DNA of 64,000 bases from Pseudopedobacter saltans DSM 12145 (GCF_000190735.1 NC_015177.1:3410001-3474000); one strand, 5' to 3'; counted from the stretch's first letter, positions 44,611 to 53,167 are shown. Program-made: numbers and translations. Notes: generated by a model not told the origin, from the letters alone.

Positions 44611-45006
44611 TTATTTAAAGGGATACTTTCTGAAACTAACCTGACTCATCCCGTCTTTTTCATAAACAGCCAGACAAGCAGATTGAAATTCCTGCGGAAC
44701 CTGTGGTTCCAGCAAGTTTAATGTTGTTGGCAAAGCCTCGCTATTTTTAAAGAAATAGACTTTTGTATTCCCATATTTTGTGTGTGGCATAAAATCTCCA
44801 TACTGATGCATTTCATTCCAATATTCTCCAGATACAGATACCGCATATACCCGAATAACCGGGCCATCATTTTGTTCGTTCCTAACAAAAGAAATCTCTT
44901 TAAAATCTCCTTTAAGGTCCTTCACTCCTGGTTGACTTAGAAAGTTCCAAACAATAATTGCAACCACTCCTAAAAGAACGAATAATAAAAATCTATTTCT
45001 TTTCAT
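44611..45006 (-). CDS. Hypothetical membrane-anchored protein
   Basis: This is 131 aa from the ATG at 45006 (three codons inside an earlier ATG at 45015). It has an N-terminal span, FLLFVLLGVVAIIVWNFL, followed by a soluble beta-rich part (DGPVIRVYAVSVSGEYWNEM, GNTKVYFFKNSEALP, CLAVYEKDGMSQVSF). No family was recognised. It precedes the thioredoxin-like gene by 6 bp. Topology suggests the soluble part faces the periplasm. Function unknown. Confidence 0.7.
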   Translation of the reverse strand: MKRNRFLLFVLLGVVAIIVWNFLSQPGVKDLKGDFKEISFVRNEQNDGPVIRVYAVSVSGEYWNEMHQYGDFMPHTKYGNTKVYFFKNSEALPTTLNLLEPQVPQEFQSACLAVYEKDGMSQVSFRKYPFK

Positions 45007-45011
45007 ATTTA

Positions 45012-45050
45012 ACAAAAATAAAAAGAGTCGGAGAATATTCCCCGACTCTT
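45012..45050 (-). terminator. Intrinsic terminator after typA
   Basis: AAGAGTCGG (45023-45031) pairs with CCGACTCTT (45042-45050). On the minus strand a T-rich run follows (45024-45012). It separates typA from the two-gene unit downstream. Confidence 0.88.
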
Positions 45051-45076
45051 CATAAACGATATCGTTACATAAATAA

Positions 45077-46888
45077 TTATTCTGTCACGAATCTCTTAGC
45101 GTTGATTTTACGCTCGTTCTCCGTAAGATATATTTTTCTTAAACGAATATTTTGTGGAGTTACCTCGATATACTCATCTGCCTGGATATATTCCATACAT
45201 TCTTCCAAAGAAAATTTAATAGCCGGGGCTATTCTAACGTTATCATCAGAACCAGAAGCCCTCATATTAGTTAATTGCTTTCCTTTTACAAGGTTTACAA
45301 CTAAATCATTATCGCGGATATGCTCACCAACTATTTGCCCTTCATAAACATCAACTCCCGGCTCTACAAAGAAACGGCCTCTGTCCTGTAATTTATCAAT
45401 CGAATAAGCTGTCGTTTGGCCTTTATCCATAGAGATCAATACACCGGCAGAACGTCCTGGGATTGATCCTTTCCAAGGCTCATAATCTTTAAAACGGTGA
45501 GCCATAATTGCCTCTCCGCCTGTCGCTGTCAAGACATTATTACGTAAGCCGATAATACCACGAGAAGGAATTTCGAATTCCAAATGCTGTAAATCTCCTT
45601 TTGGTTCCATTACCAATAACTCCCCTTTACGTTGAGTTACCAACTCAATAACTTTACCAGAAACATCTCCTGGAACATCCACCGTTAAAACTTCTATAGG
45701 CTCACATTTCCTGCCATCAATTTCTTTAACGATTACCTGTGGTTGTCCAACCTGAAGCTCATAACCTTCGCGACGCATTGTTTCAATCAATACAGACAAA
45801 TGCAGAATACCTCTTCCGTAAACCAAATAAGCATCCGGCTGATCAGTTTCAACAACTCTTAATGCCAGGTTTTTCTCCAACTCCTTATAAAGACGCTCTC
45901 TCAATTTCTGAGAAGTAACGAATTTACCTTCCTTTCCAAAGAAAGGAGAGTTGTTAATGGTGAACAACATGTTCATTGTTGGTTCATCAATAGAAATAAC
46001 TTCCAATTGCTCTGGATTTTCAAAATCTGCAATTGTGTCACCGATATCAAATCCATCAATTCCAACAACCGCACAAATATCTCCTGCTTTTACTTCAGAA
46101 ACTTTAATTTTACCTAAACCTTCGAAAGTATAAAGCTCTTTAACTCTTGATTTTACAACAGATCCATCTCTTTTAACCAAAGAAACCGGTTGGTTTTCTT
46201 TTATTGTACCTCTTGCAACTCTACCAATCGCAATACGGCCAACGAAAGAAGAATAATCTAAAGAAGTAATTTGCATTTGCAATGTTCCCTCTTTAAATGG
46301 AGCCGGTTGAATATGTTCTAAAATTGTGTCTAACAACGGGAAGAAGTTATCAGTTGGTTTTTGCCAGTCTGTACTCATCCATCCATTTTTAGAAGAACCG
46401 TAAATAACTGGAAATTCCAATTGTTCTTCCGTTGCACCTAAGTTGAAGAATAGATCGAATATTTGTTCGTAAACCTCTTCAGGGCGACAGTTTTCCTTAT
46501 CAACTTTATTTACAACAACAATAGGCTTCAAACCTAAGGCCAAAGCTTTTTGCGTCACGAAACGAGTTTGAGGCATGGCACCTTCAAAAGCGTCACAAAG
46601 CAATAAAACACCGTCTGCCATTTTCAATACACGTTCTACTTCTCCACCAAAATCCGCGTGGCCCGGAGTATCGATGATATTGATTTTTACATCTTTGTAT
46701 CTAACAGAAACGTTTTTAGAAACGATTGTAATCCCTCTTTCACGCTCTAAGTCGTTATTATCTAGAATTAATTCTCCTGTTTCCTGATTGTCTCTGAATG
46801 TTTCGCAAGTGTGTAAGATTTTGTCAACCGTTGTGGTTTTACCGTGGTCAACGTGAGCGATAATCGCTATATTTCTAATGTTTTGCAT
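45077..46888 (-). CDS. typA: Ribosome-associated GTPase TypA/BipA
   Basis: The 603-aa translation-factor GTPase has G1 AHVDHGKTT (near residue 10), G3 DTPGHADFGGEV and G4 VVNKVDKENCR. EF-G-like domains III and V follow, then the BipA-specific C-terminal domain (RFFVEPGVDVYEGQIVGEH). TypA assists ribosome assembly and stress responses. Upstream is a TATCTTTG box (46922-46915, minus strand) 26 bases before the ATG, without a clear -33 TTG. Confidence 0.97.
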   Translation of the reverse strand: MQNIRNIAIIAHVDHGKTTTVDKILHTCETFRDNQETGELILDNNDLERERGITIVSKNVSVRYKDVKINIIDTPGHADFGGEVERVLKMADGVLLLCDAFEGAMPQTRFVTQKALALGLKPIVVVNKVDKENCRPEEVYEQIFDLFFNLGATEEQLEFPVIYGSSKNGWMSTDWQKPTDNFFPLLDTILEHIQPAPFKEGTLQMQITSLDYSSFVGRIAIGRVARGTIKENQPVSLVKRDGSVVKSRVKELYTFEGLGKIKVSEVKAGDICAVVGIDGFDIGDTIADFENPEQLEVISIDEPTMNMLFTINNSPFFGKEGKFVTSQKLRERLYKELEKNLALRVVETDQPDAYLVYGRGILHLSVLIETMRREGYELQVGQPQVIVKEIDGRKCEPIEVLTVDVPGDVSGKVIELVTQRKGELLVMEPKGDLQHLEFEIPSRGIIGLRNNVLTATGGEAIMAHRFKDYEPWKGSIPGRSAGVLISMDKGQTTAYSIDKLQDRGRFFVEPGVDVYEGQIVGEHIRDNDLVVNLVKGKQLTNMRASGSDDNVRIAPAIKFSLEECMEYIQADEYIEVTPQNIRLRKIYLTENERKINAKRFVTE

Positions 46889-47006
46889 GCAAGAACTGCT
46901 TAAAAAATTTTGCGCAAAGATACGAAGAAATTTGGAAAAATAATATTTGCCTTTTTAAATTTTTATGACATAACATTATAAACAAAGACCTAATTTTGAA
47001 CTTATT

Positions 47007-47165
47007 ATGGATACGCAAACTATTTTGGTCTTCGCTATTTTTGCACTGGCTGTATTCTATGTCTCGAGGTTGGTATACAGATCTATTTTTGCAAAAAAAG
47101 GGTGTGCAAGCAATTGCGGCAAATGCAGTGCTGACTTTTCTCACATCCCCACCGACAAGAAATAA
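47007..47165 (+). CDS. FeoB-associated Cys-rich-like membrane protein, 52 aa
   Basis: This small gene reads MDTQTILVFAIFALAVFYVS at the start: a membrane span from residue 5 to about 22, a basic stretch (RSIFAKKG), then a Cys-rich motif CASNCGKC (residues about 33-40) and a short polar end. The pattern fits the FeoB-associated Cys-rich membrane protein family, thought to act with ferrous-iron transport. No feoA or feoB is in the window. TAATTTTG (46991-46998) lies 8 bases before the ATG. A terminator follows the stop by about 15 bases. An overlapping longer frame in another phase lacks any such pattern. Confidence 0.75.
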   Translation: MDTQTILVFAIFALAVFYVSRLVYRSIFAKKGCASNCGKCSADFSHIPTDKK

Positions 47166-47178
47166 CAACGTTGAATAT

Positions 47179-47216
47179 AAAAAAGTCCGGATTCTGATGA
47201 AAACCGGACTTTTTAT
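47179..47216. terminator. Bidirectional terminator between Cys-rich gene and ispF
   Basis: AAAAAGTCCGG (from 47180) pairs with CCGGACTTTTT (47204-47214), with T and A tracts on either side; serves both convergent genes. Confidence 0.9.
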
Positions 47217-47217
47217 T

Positions 47218-47697
47218 TTAGTCTTTTTGTATTAAACAAGTTGCATAAGCTACAACTCCTTCTTCCCGTCCAACGAACCCCATTGTTTCTCCGGTTGTCG
47301 CTTTTATAGAAATATCCTCTACATCGCATCTCATTGCTTTTGCGATATTCACTTTCATTTCTTCTATATAAGGCTTTATTTTCGGCGCTTCCAAACAAAG
47401 CATAGCGTCTACATTCCCAACCTTAAATCCCTTTTCTCCAATTAACTCCACACACTTTGTTAGAAGAATAAGACTACTGATTCCCCTCCACCTTTCATCC
47501 GTATTTTTAAAATGATGACCTATATCTCCTAAGTTTGCAGCGCCTAAAAGTGCATCACAAATAGCATGAGCCAATACATCTGCATCGGAATGTCCGAAAG
47601 CTCCCCGATGGTGTTCTAATTTAACACCCCCAACAATAAACGGATGATCATCTTTTAATTGATGTACGTCAAATCCAAAACCAACTTTAATCTTCAT
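47218..47697 (-). CDS. ispF: 2-C-methyl-D-erythritol 2,4-cyclodiphosphate synthase IspF
   Basis: The 159-aa trimeric enzyme has metal ligands Asp10 and His12 (FGFDVHQL), the block FGHSDADVLAHAICDALLGAA with further ligands, and the C-terminal ISIKATTGETMGFVGREEGV. It makes MEcPP in the non-mevalonate isoprenoid pathway, so the organism uses MEP. It starts 1 bp after the 251-aa hypothetical gene, so they share a transcript. Confidence 0.97.
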   Translation of the reverse strand: MKIKVGFGFDVHQLKDDHPFIVGGVKLEHHRGAFGHSDADVLAHAICDALLGAANLGDIGHHFKNTDERWRGISSLILLTKCVELIGEKGFKVGNVDAMLCLEAPKIKPYIEEMKVNIAKAMRCDVEDISIKATTGETMGFVGREEGVVAYATCLIQKD

Positions 47698-47698
47698 T

Positions 47699-48454
47699 TT
47701 ATTGATTATAAATACTTATTACCTTCAGCATTTTCTTCTTTTTAGAACCTATAGTAAAAGAAGGAACAACTATAGCTCCTAATCCCGCAAATAGTAATGG
47801 CGAAAACCTTATTTTTTTATCCGGATAAGGTGGTGGGCCCGAATTTTCGTTCAAGTTTACCGTGTGGATGATGCCTGAAAGAATTAATGCCCCGCCTGCG
47901 CTATAGGAAATAGTGCTAAAAGTTCTCAGGTTCTTAATCTTTCTTAACAGTTCAACACATTCCACATTATTATTCGCTGCGGCGTAAAGATTATTATAGT
48001 TTAATTTTTCTAACCCTCCTCTGTCTCCCTTTTGTATAAACTCGACTTTATTGGTAGTTGTTACTCCACCTACATACATCATCCCTCCGGTATTCCCTCC
48101 AAATCCTCCCATTCCCAATCCGGACTGATTATAAGATGAATATGTTTTCGAATATAGGCTTATCTTTCCTTTAAATTCCCTTTTATAAAAACGTTCATTA
48201 CTATTATCCACCGAGGCATTAATAAAATATCCCTCTAAGTCTCTATAAAATTTAACGGTATTCGTCTTATACTTTTCTGTTTCATTAACCAGTAGATAAG
48301 ACTCCGCTAACAAAGGAGATTTTAGTTCAAGCGTTTTCGCTTTGATGATTCTTCCGTTTTTTAAACCAACATATAAACTATCATCAGCACTTTGTGCCCT
48401 TGAAACCGAGCAAATAAAAAGGAAAGTAAATAAAGTAAGTAAAATTCTATTCAT
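47699..48454 (-). CDS. Hypothetical exported protein
   Basis: The 251-aa precursor has a signal peptide (about residues 1-20, ending SRAQ). A Gly-rich middle (GLGMGGFGGNTGGMM) and a hydrophobic stretch near residues 180-235 (ISYSAGGALILSGII, SPLLFAGLGAIVVPSF) suggest membrane association. No family was recognised. It is placed between porV and ispF, co-transcribed with ispF, 62 bp after porV but across a terminator. Role unknown. Confidence 0.7.
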   Translation of the reverse strand: MNRILLTLFTFLFICSVSRAQSADDSLYVGLKNGRIIKAKTLELKSPLLAESYLLVNETEKYKTNTVKFYRDLEGYFINASVDNSNERFYKREFKGKISLYSKTYSSYNQSGLGMGGFGGNTGGMMYVGGVTTTNKVEFIQKGDRGGLEKLNYNNLYAAANNNVECVELLRKIKNLRTFSTISYSAGGALILSGIIHTVNLNENSGPPPYPDKKIRFSPLLFAGLGAIVVPSFTIGSKKKKMLKVISIYNQ

Positions 48455-48464
48455 TACTATTAGA

Positions 48465-48504
48465 TAAAAAATAAGAGGAGCTGACGAATATCAGCTCCTC
48501 TTTT
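48465..48504 (-). terminator. Intrinsic terminator after porV
   Basis: AAGAGGAGCTGA (48473-48484) pairs with TCAGCTCCTCTT (48491-48502). On the minus strand it is followed by TATTTTTTATC. A 12-bp perfect stem. Confidence 0.9.
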
Positions 48505-48516
48505 ATATTTACATTC

Positions 48517-49665
48517 CTATTTTTTAACAGCCTCGGCAACCTCAGCAAAGTTAAGAGACAGGGAAAATCTTAAAGTTTGGGCTAAAGGAGATTTTTGGGT
48601 GTTTGCAGCTATGTAAGCCATATCTATATTTACGATATTATACTTGAAACCCGCACCTAAAGTTAGGTAGTTACGGTTTCCTTTATTAGGATTTTCATAA
48701 AAATAACCAGCTCTTAAAGCAAACTGCTTATTAAAAAGATACTCCGCCCCGAAACCAAAATTAATCTCTTTCATCTCTTCTGAAAAACCTCCCGGAGCAT
48801 CGCCAAAAGAACTAAAAATTCCAGCAGGAACAGATTTAGTACTGTTAGGATCTGAAGGAACTAATAATTTATTAGCATCAACAGTTAACATAAAATCATT
48901 ATCGTCATCAATATGATAAGTAATACCTCCACCAAGTCTCAGATTGGTTGGTAAAAAATATTTTGGCCCAGCGTCTGTATAAGAAATCTTTGTTCCAATA
49001 TTAGAAATATTTACACCAAAAGTATAAGTCGCCTCATTATCTAAAAATGATTTTCTATCACTTTTATAATAACCGGACACATCGGCTGCCAAAGCTACAC
49101 CTGCTTTATTTTGGTTTGCAGAGTTAACCATACCGCTGGTTAAGTTCGAATAAATAAAGCGTACTGCTGTTCCTAATGAAAAATTCTGCCCAAAACTTCT
49201 CGCTAATGATGCATCAACAGAAAGTTCGTTAGGATTATATGTTCCTTGTGGGTTTCCGGCATCATCAGTCATTTGTATATCTCCATAAGAAAAATATCTC
49301 AATGATCCTCCTAAAACATTCCTTTCATCCAATCTATAATACCCACTTAAATAAGCAATATTAATATCGGGCACAAATTTTTGCATCCAGGGGCTATAAC
49401 TTACAGAAACGCCATAAGAATCTTTTAAAAAAGCAAGTTTAGAGGGATTCCAGTGAATCGAGTTTCCATCCGGGGCGGTCGCTACGCCAACTTCTCCCAT
49501 TGCTCCGGCTTTTGCATCAGGAGCAACTAACAAAAAAGGCACTCCTGTTGAAATAATATTGCCAGATCTCCCATCAGAGCTCACATCACCCGAGGATTGT
49601 GAATATGCATTATAAAAACAAAGAGTGGTTATTGCGAACAGAGCGTAAACTTTCTTTTTCATCAT
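48517..49665 (-). CDS. porV: T9SS outer-membrane protein PorV
   Basis: The 382-aa precursor has a signal peptide (about residues 1-22) and an FadL-like barrel: PFLLVAPDAKAGAMGEVGVA, SIHWNPSKLAFLKDSYGVSVSYSPWM, RLGGGITYHID, ALRAGYFYENPNKGNRNYLTLGAGFKY (segments). This is the PorV/LptO pattern. PorV carries T9SS cargo from the translocon to the attachment complex. It is divergent from gldJ over 292 bp, grouping two T9SS genes. porU, its usual partner, is not in the window. Confidence 0.92.
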   Translation of the reverse strand: MMKKKVYALFAITTLCFYNAYSQSSGDVSSDGRSGNIISTGVPFLLVAPDAKAGAMGEVGVATAPDGNSIHWNPSKLAFLKDSYGVSVSYSPWMQKFVPDINIAYLSGYYRLDERNVLGGSLRYFSYGDIQMTDDAGNPQGTYNPNELSVDASLARSFGQNFSLGTAVRFIYSNLTSGMVNSANQNKAGVALAADVSGYYKSDRKSFLDNEATYTFGVNISNIGTKISYTDAGPKYFLPTNLRLGGGITYHIDDDNDFMLTVDANKLLVPSDPNSTKSVPAGIFSSFGDAPGGFSEEMKEINFGFGAEYLFNKQFALRAGYFYENPNKGNRNYLTLGAGFKYNIVNIDMAYIAANTQKSPLAQTLRFSLSLNFAEVAEAVKK

Positions 49666-49957
49666 GCTATAAAGCTATAATTTTTTTATTCCTTTTTTAA
49701 AACTTTCTCTCCGTTTTTATGTTTAAACACAAAAAACAATCCCTTATTCAAGCCACAGGAATTTCTAAATAAGGGTTTAGGCTTCAATAAAATATAAATT
49801 CCTCTTCTATTTTCCAATATTTTGTAACCTAATTACCTGAATTTTCGTAATCTAAACCTATCTTAAAAGAGATTTGAGAATGTAAAGATTAAAGTTTAAA
49901 ATTAATGTCCAATTGATATAATTTATTAATTTTAGGCTTTCAAATTGGAAAATAGAA

Positions 49958-51610
49958 ATGAAGAAAAATATCATTGCTTATTTTATAGCATGTATTACCG
50001 TTTCCTGCGTGGCCACGTCATGTAATAAAAAGTCCTCTTCGGGATCCAAAGTATCTGGAAAAACCGGAGCTTTATACAATGACAAGAGACCTGGTTCACT
50101 GCAAGTTATGCCAAAAACTAAACCTACACCTGGCCCTGGATTAGTGCACATTGAAGGGGGTACTTTTGTAATGGGAGGTTCAACAATAGATGATATCGGA
50201 TTTGATCATACCTCTCCTAAGAAGAGAGTTACAGTTCCAACGTTTTATATGGATGAAACCGAAGTTGCAAATGTGGATTGGTTGGAATACCTGAATTGGA
50301 TTAGAGAAGTAGCGGAAGATCCGAGATGGTATTACGAAGCTCTCCCTGATACATTGGTTTGGAGAAGCCCTTTAGCTTATAACGAACCGTATGTAACTAA
50401 CTATTTAAGACATCCTGCATATCAGGATTACCCTGTAGTTGGTGTAACCTGGGAGCAAGCTGTAGCTTACTGCGATTGGAGAACCAATGTTGTAAATGAG
50501 AATATCTTGCGTTCAAAAGGTATTATGAACGATTGGAAAGCTTATGCAACAACAAAAAGCGGAGGAGCAAAAGGTGGAGCAGCAAACAATACTGTAAACA
50601 CTCAACCGTTTGATCTGGATTTATACCTTAACGGACAATATGATGATTTAGGAAAAAAACCAATCAAGGTTAATAATCCCGCCGCGGCAGCAAACGCAAA
50701 TGCTGGGGGAGGAAAAAATGCTCCTAAAGGCCGTGGTGCTAAAATTGAAGACGGTGTTTTTACTCCAGGTCGATACAGATTGCCTACCGAAGCTGAATGG
50801 GAATATGCGGCTCTTGCTCTAATCGTATCTCCTGATAACAATGTAATTGCTAATAACAAAATTTACCCTTGGCATGGCTTAGGCGTTCGTTCTCCTAAAA
50901 AAGACACAAGAGGTATGGTTTATGCCAACTTTAAACAAGGCAAGGGAGACAACATGGGGGTTGCAGGATATTTAAATGACGGCGCAGATATAACTGCCCC
51001 TGTAAGAGCTTATGTTCCAAACGACTTCGGTTTATTTAATATGGCAGGAAACGTTAGCGAGTGGGTTTACGATACCTACAGACAGCATTCTTTTGATAAA
51101 GTTGAAGACTTTAGCCCATTCCGTGGTAACGAATTCTTAAACAATGAATATGACAACAATGGAAAAATTGTAACCATTGGAAAAACAAATATTCCAAAAA
51201 AGACTGCTGCAACAAGTGGACGAAAAGACGCTTATGATCTGCATAAAGAAAAATATGGAAATGTAACGGAAGAAAGCCCTTCTACTCCTGATGCAAAAGA
51301 TCCTAAAATGACAACAGCATCTCCTTCGTTCAGCTCAGACCAAAGAGGATATTTAGATAAAGAAAACTTAGATCTTTATGGAAAAATCACACTTGTAAGC
51401 GATAGATCAAAAGTTTATAAAGGTGGCTCATGGAATGACAGAGCGTACTGGTTAAATCCCGGTACAAGAAGATTTCTCGATCAGGGCGAGTCTAGTGCAG
51501 AGATTGGTTTCAGATGTGCAATGAGCAGTGTTGGAAATCCACAGATAAATCCGAAGAGTACTCCTCAATTCAAACAGCCAAAATCTCGTGTTGGTTTCAA
51601 ATCAAAATAG
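49958..51610 (+). CDS. gldJ: Gliding motility lipoprotein GldJ
   Basis: The 550-aa lipoprotein (lipobox ending at Cys22, with another Cys17) carries a formylglycine-generating-enzyme-like fold: HIEGGTFVMGG, YMDETEVANVDWLEYL, YPVVGVTWEQAVAYCDWRT, YRLPTEAEWEYAA, FNMAGNVSEWVYDTY, YKGGSWNDRAYW and GFRCAMS. The long family-specific insertion and the pattern PDTLVWRSPLAYNE plus NYLRHPAYQDYP fit GldJ. GldJ stabilises GldK, part of the T9SS ring, in the outer membrane/periplasm. An Ala/Asn/Gly-rich insertion (about residues 240-262) is unusual. Two hairpins follow the stop. Confidence 0.92.
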   Translation: MKKNIIAYFIACITVSCVATSCNKKSSSGSKVSGKTGALYNDKRPGSLQVMPKTKPTPGPGLVHIEGGTFVMGGSTIDDIGFDHTSPKKRVTVPTFYMDETEVANVDWLEYLNWIREVAEDPRWYYEALPDTLVWRSPLAYNEPYVTNYLRHPAYQDYPVVGVTWEQAVAYCDWRTNVVNENILRSKGIMNDWKAYATTKSGGAKGGAANNTVNTQPFDLDLYLNGQYDDLGKKPIKVNNPAAAANANAGGGKNAPKGRGAKIEDGVFTPGRYRLPTEAEWEYAALALIVSPDNNVIANNKIYPWHGLGVRSPKKDTRGMVYANFKQGKGDNMGVAGYLNDGADITAPVRAYVPNDFGLFNMAGNVSEWVYDTYRQHSFDKVEDFSPFRGNEFLNNEYDNNGKIVTIGKTNIPKKTAATSGRKDAYDLHKEKYGNVTEESPSTPDAKDPKMTTASPSFSSDQRGYLDKENLDLYGKITLVSDRSKVYKGGSWNDRAYWLNPGTRRFLDQGESSAEIGFRCAMSSVGNPQINPKSTPQFKQPKSRVGFKSK

Positions 51611-51636
51611 TACAAAATAGTATAAGAACTATATCA

Positions 51637-51658
51637 AAAGGGTCGTTAACGACCCTTT
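51637..51658 (+). terminator. 22-bp perfect palindrome after gldJ
   Basis: AAAGGGTCGTT (51637-51647) is followed directly by its exact reverse complement AACGACCCTTT (51648-51658). As RNA it would form a stem with a very small loop. No long T tract; it may be an upstream hairpin acting with the terminator at 51671-51720. Confidence 0.6.
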
Positions 51659-51670
51659 GCTAATAAAAAG

Positions 51671-51720
51671 TTAACGAAAAAGGCCAACTAAATAAATGTT
51701 TAGCTGGCCTTTTTCGTTAA
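51671..51720. terminator. Very long bidirectional terminator hairpin
   Basis: The left arm (starts TTAACGAAAAAGGCCAACTAA, 51671-51691 in two blocks) pairs with the right arm TTAGCTGGCC followed by TTTTTCGTTAA (to 51720), 20 of 21 positions matching. The GGCC core flanked by A5 and T5 makes it effective both ways between gldJ and ahpD. Confidence 0.85.
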
Positions 51721-51886
51721 CAATTAAAACCTATGACTACTAGACCGCGAACTTAAACAGCCTAATAAAATGATTAACCCAAGACTAATTTAACGAAAAA
51801 CATTTTAAATTGATCAAATACAGTTTGATATCAATAATAAAGTTTTCCACAATTTAATCTTTTAAACAATCGTTCACAGGTAGTAA

Positions 51887-52468
51887 TTAGTAAATTACTT
51901 TCCCTGTTGCAGTTACGATAGATGCTATTCTAACAGCATCGAAAATCCTTTCTTCGCTGCTACCTAATTTAATTAAAGAATCTTCATGCGCGTTCACACA
52001 TAATTCGCAGCCATTAACCGCTGAAATAGCCAAACTCAACAATTCAAAAAACTCTTTACCTGTAATTGGCTTCATCATTAATTGCATTCTGATACGGGCC
52101 GGTATCTGTCCATATCTCTCTTTTTGAGTAAAATGGCGAAAACGGTAAAACACATTGTTTGAAGCTAACAAAGAGGCACAAGAAACTGCTTCCGAAATCT
52201 CTTCCTCAGTCGCTCCGCTTTCTAATGAATATTTTGTGTAATACTTTATTAATATGGCATTTTGGTTATTTGCAGCAACGCTTAAACCAATTAACCCACA
52301 TTCTTTTTCCGATAAATGTTCGGAAGTTAATGTACTATTGAAATTTAATTTTAAATCTCTTAAATATTTAAAATCTGTTTGATTAAGAAGACTCAACGCT
52401 TCATTGGTAATTTCAGTTAATCCAAACAAATCTAAAATATCTTTTACTGTATCTTTTATTTGTGACAT
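51887..52468 (-). CDS. ahpD: AhpD-like carboxymuconolactone decarboxylase-family alkylhydroperoxidase
   Basis: This is 193 aa from ATG 52468 (five codons inside an earlier ATG at 52483). The catalytic CxxC with following His is in GCELCVNAHEDSL; Glu in GATEEEISEAVS fits the proton relay. AhpD reduces the partner AhpC and has weak peroxidase activity. It lies 87 bp downstream of ahpC on the same strand. A terminator in between means its expression may depend on read-through. Confidence 0.9.
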   Translation of the reverse strand: MSQIKDTVKDILDLFGLTEITNEALSLLNQTDFKYLRDLKLNFNSTLTSEHLSEKECGLIGLSVAANNQNAILIKYYTKYSLESGATEEEISEAVSCASLLASNNVFYRFRHFTQKERYGQIPARIRMQLMMKPITGKEFFELLSLAISAVNGCELCVNAHEDSLIKLGSSEERIFDAVRIASIVTATGKVIY

Positions 52469-52509
52469 TTTATTGATAATCAAATAGTTATAAAAAAGTA
52501 AAATTATAA

Positions 52510-52537
52510 AAAAACCCTTTGCGGATTAAGCAAAGGG
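52510..52537 (-). terminator. Intrinsic terminator between ahpC and ahpD
   Basis: CCCTTTG (52515-52521) pairs with CAAAGGG (52531-52537); on the minus strand seven T follow. It ends the ahpC transcript and would limit ahpD expression to read-through or its own promoter. Confidence 0.82.
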
Positions 52538-52554
52538 AAATTCTTTTGATATGC

Positions 52555-53103
52555 TTAAACGGTTAAGGTTTCTTGACCTTTTTCCCAGTTACAAGGACAC
52601 AACTCATCTGTTTGTAATCCGTCTAATACACGTAATACCTCTTTAACATTACGGCCTACGCTTAAATCATTAACGCTTACCCAACGAATAATACCTTGAG
52701 GATCTATGATAAAAGTTGCCCTGTAAGCTACTTTTTGATCATCATTTGTTAAAATACCCAAGTCTTCAGCTAAAGATTTAGAAGTATCTGCTAACATAGG
52801 GAATTTTAAACCTCTTAAATCATCATGGTTATTTCTCCATGCCAGGTGAACGAATTCTGAATCTGTAGAAGCACCAATTAAACGAGTGTTACGGTCAGAA
52901 AACTCACCAAAATTTTTGTTGAACTCAGCAATTTCCGTTGGACATACGAAAGTGAAATCTTTCGGCCACCAGAAAATAGTAGTCCACACATCATCCTCAT
53001 TTGTTAAATAATCTGAAGTGATTGTTTCGAACTCTTTGCCTTTTTCCAGGCTAACTACGGCTAATTTTGAAAATTCAGGAAATTTTTGTCCTACACTGAT
53101 CAT
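52555..53103 (-). CDS. ahpC: Peroxiredoxin AhpC
   Basis: This is a 182-aa protein from the ATG at 53103. Another ATG at 53139 falls in the promoter -7 box and can be excluded. Peroxidatic Cys54 lies in DFTFVCPTEI; Cys169 and Cys171 (ELCPCNW) near the C terminus are resolving. It reduces peroxides, recycled by AhpD in actinobacterial-type systems. The pairing with ahpD rather than ahpF is notable. The promoter is a full consensus (53167-53137). Confidence 0.95.
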   Translation of the reverse strand: MISVGQKFPEFSKLAVVSLEKGKEFETITSDYLTNEDDVWTTIFWWPKDFTFVCPTEIAEFNKNFGEFSDRNTRLIGASTDSEFVHLAWRNNHDDLRGLKFPMLADTSKSLAEDLGILTNDDQKVAYRATFIIDPQGIIRWVSVNDLSVGRNVKEVLRVLDGLQTDELCPCNWEKGQETLTV

Positions 53104-53136
53104 ATTCTTATAAGTTTTAATTCTTTTAATGTGGCA

Positions 53137-53167
53137 CAAATATAAGGCTAAAAGCGTGTTTTTTCAA
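53137..53167 (-). promoter_or_regulatory. Bacteroidota-type promoter of ahpC
   Basis: On the minus strand, TTG (53167-53165), a 20-base spacer, then TATATTTG (53144-53137) match the consensus. The leader to the ATG at 53103 is about 28 nt. No OxyR-type dyad was recognised. Confidence 0.75.

Noticed and set aside
45958-46133. Short plus-strand frames within typA
   Set aside because: Antisense shadows of a highly conserved GTPase gene.
46996-47235. 79-codon plus-strand frame between typA and ispF
   Set aside because: It overlaps in another phase the 52-aa Cys-rich gene, has no family pattern, and runs through the terminator hairpin at 47179-47216. The 52-aa frame has a clear membrane span and Cys motif.
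49958-51610. Sulfatase-modifying formylglycine-generating enzyme
   Set aside because: The FGE-like fold is present, but the lipoprotein signal, size and insertions match GldJ, and no sulfatase is nearby; porV is.
53104-53139. Upstream ATG for ahpC
   Set aside because: It lies in the TATATTTG box of the ahpC promoter, and the added residues are not typical of peroxiredoxins.
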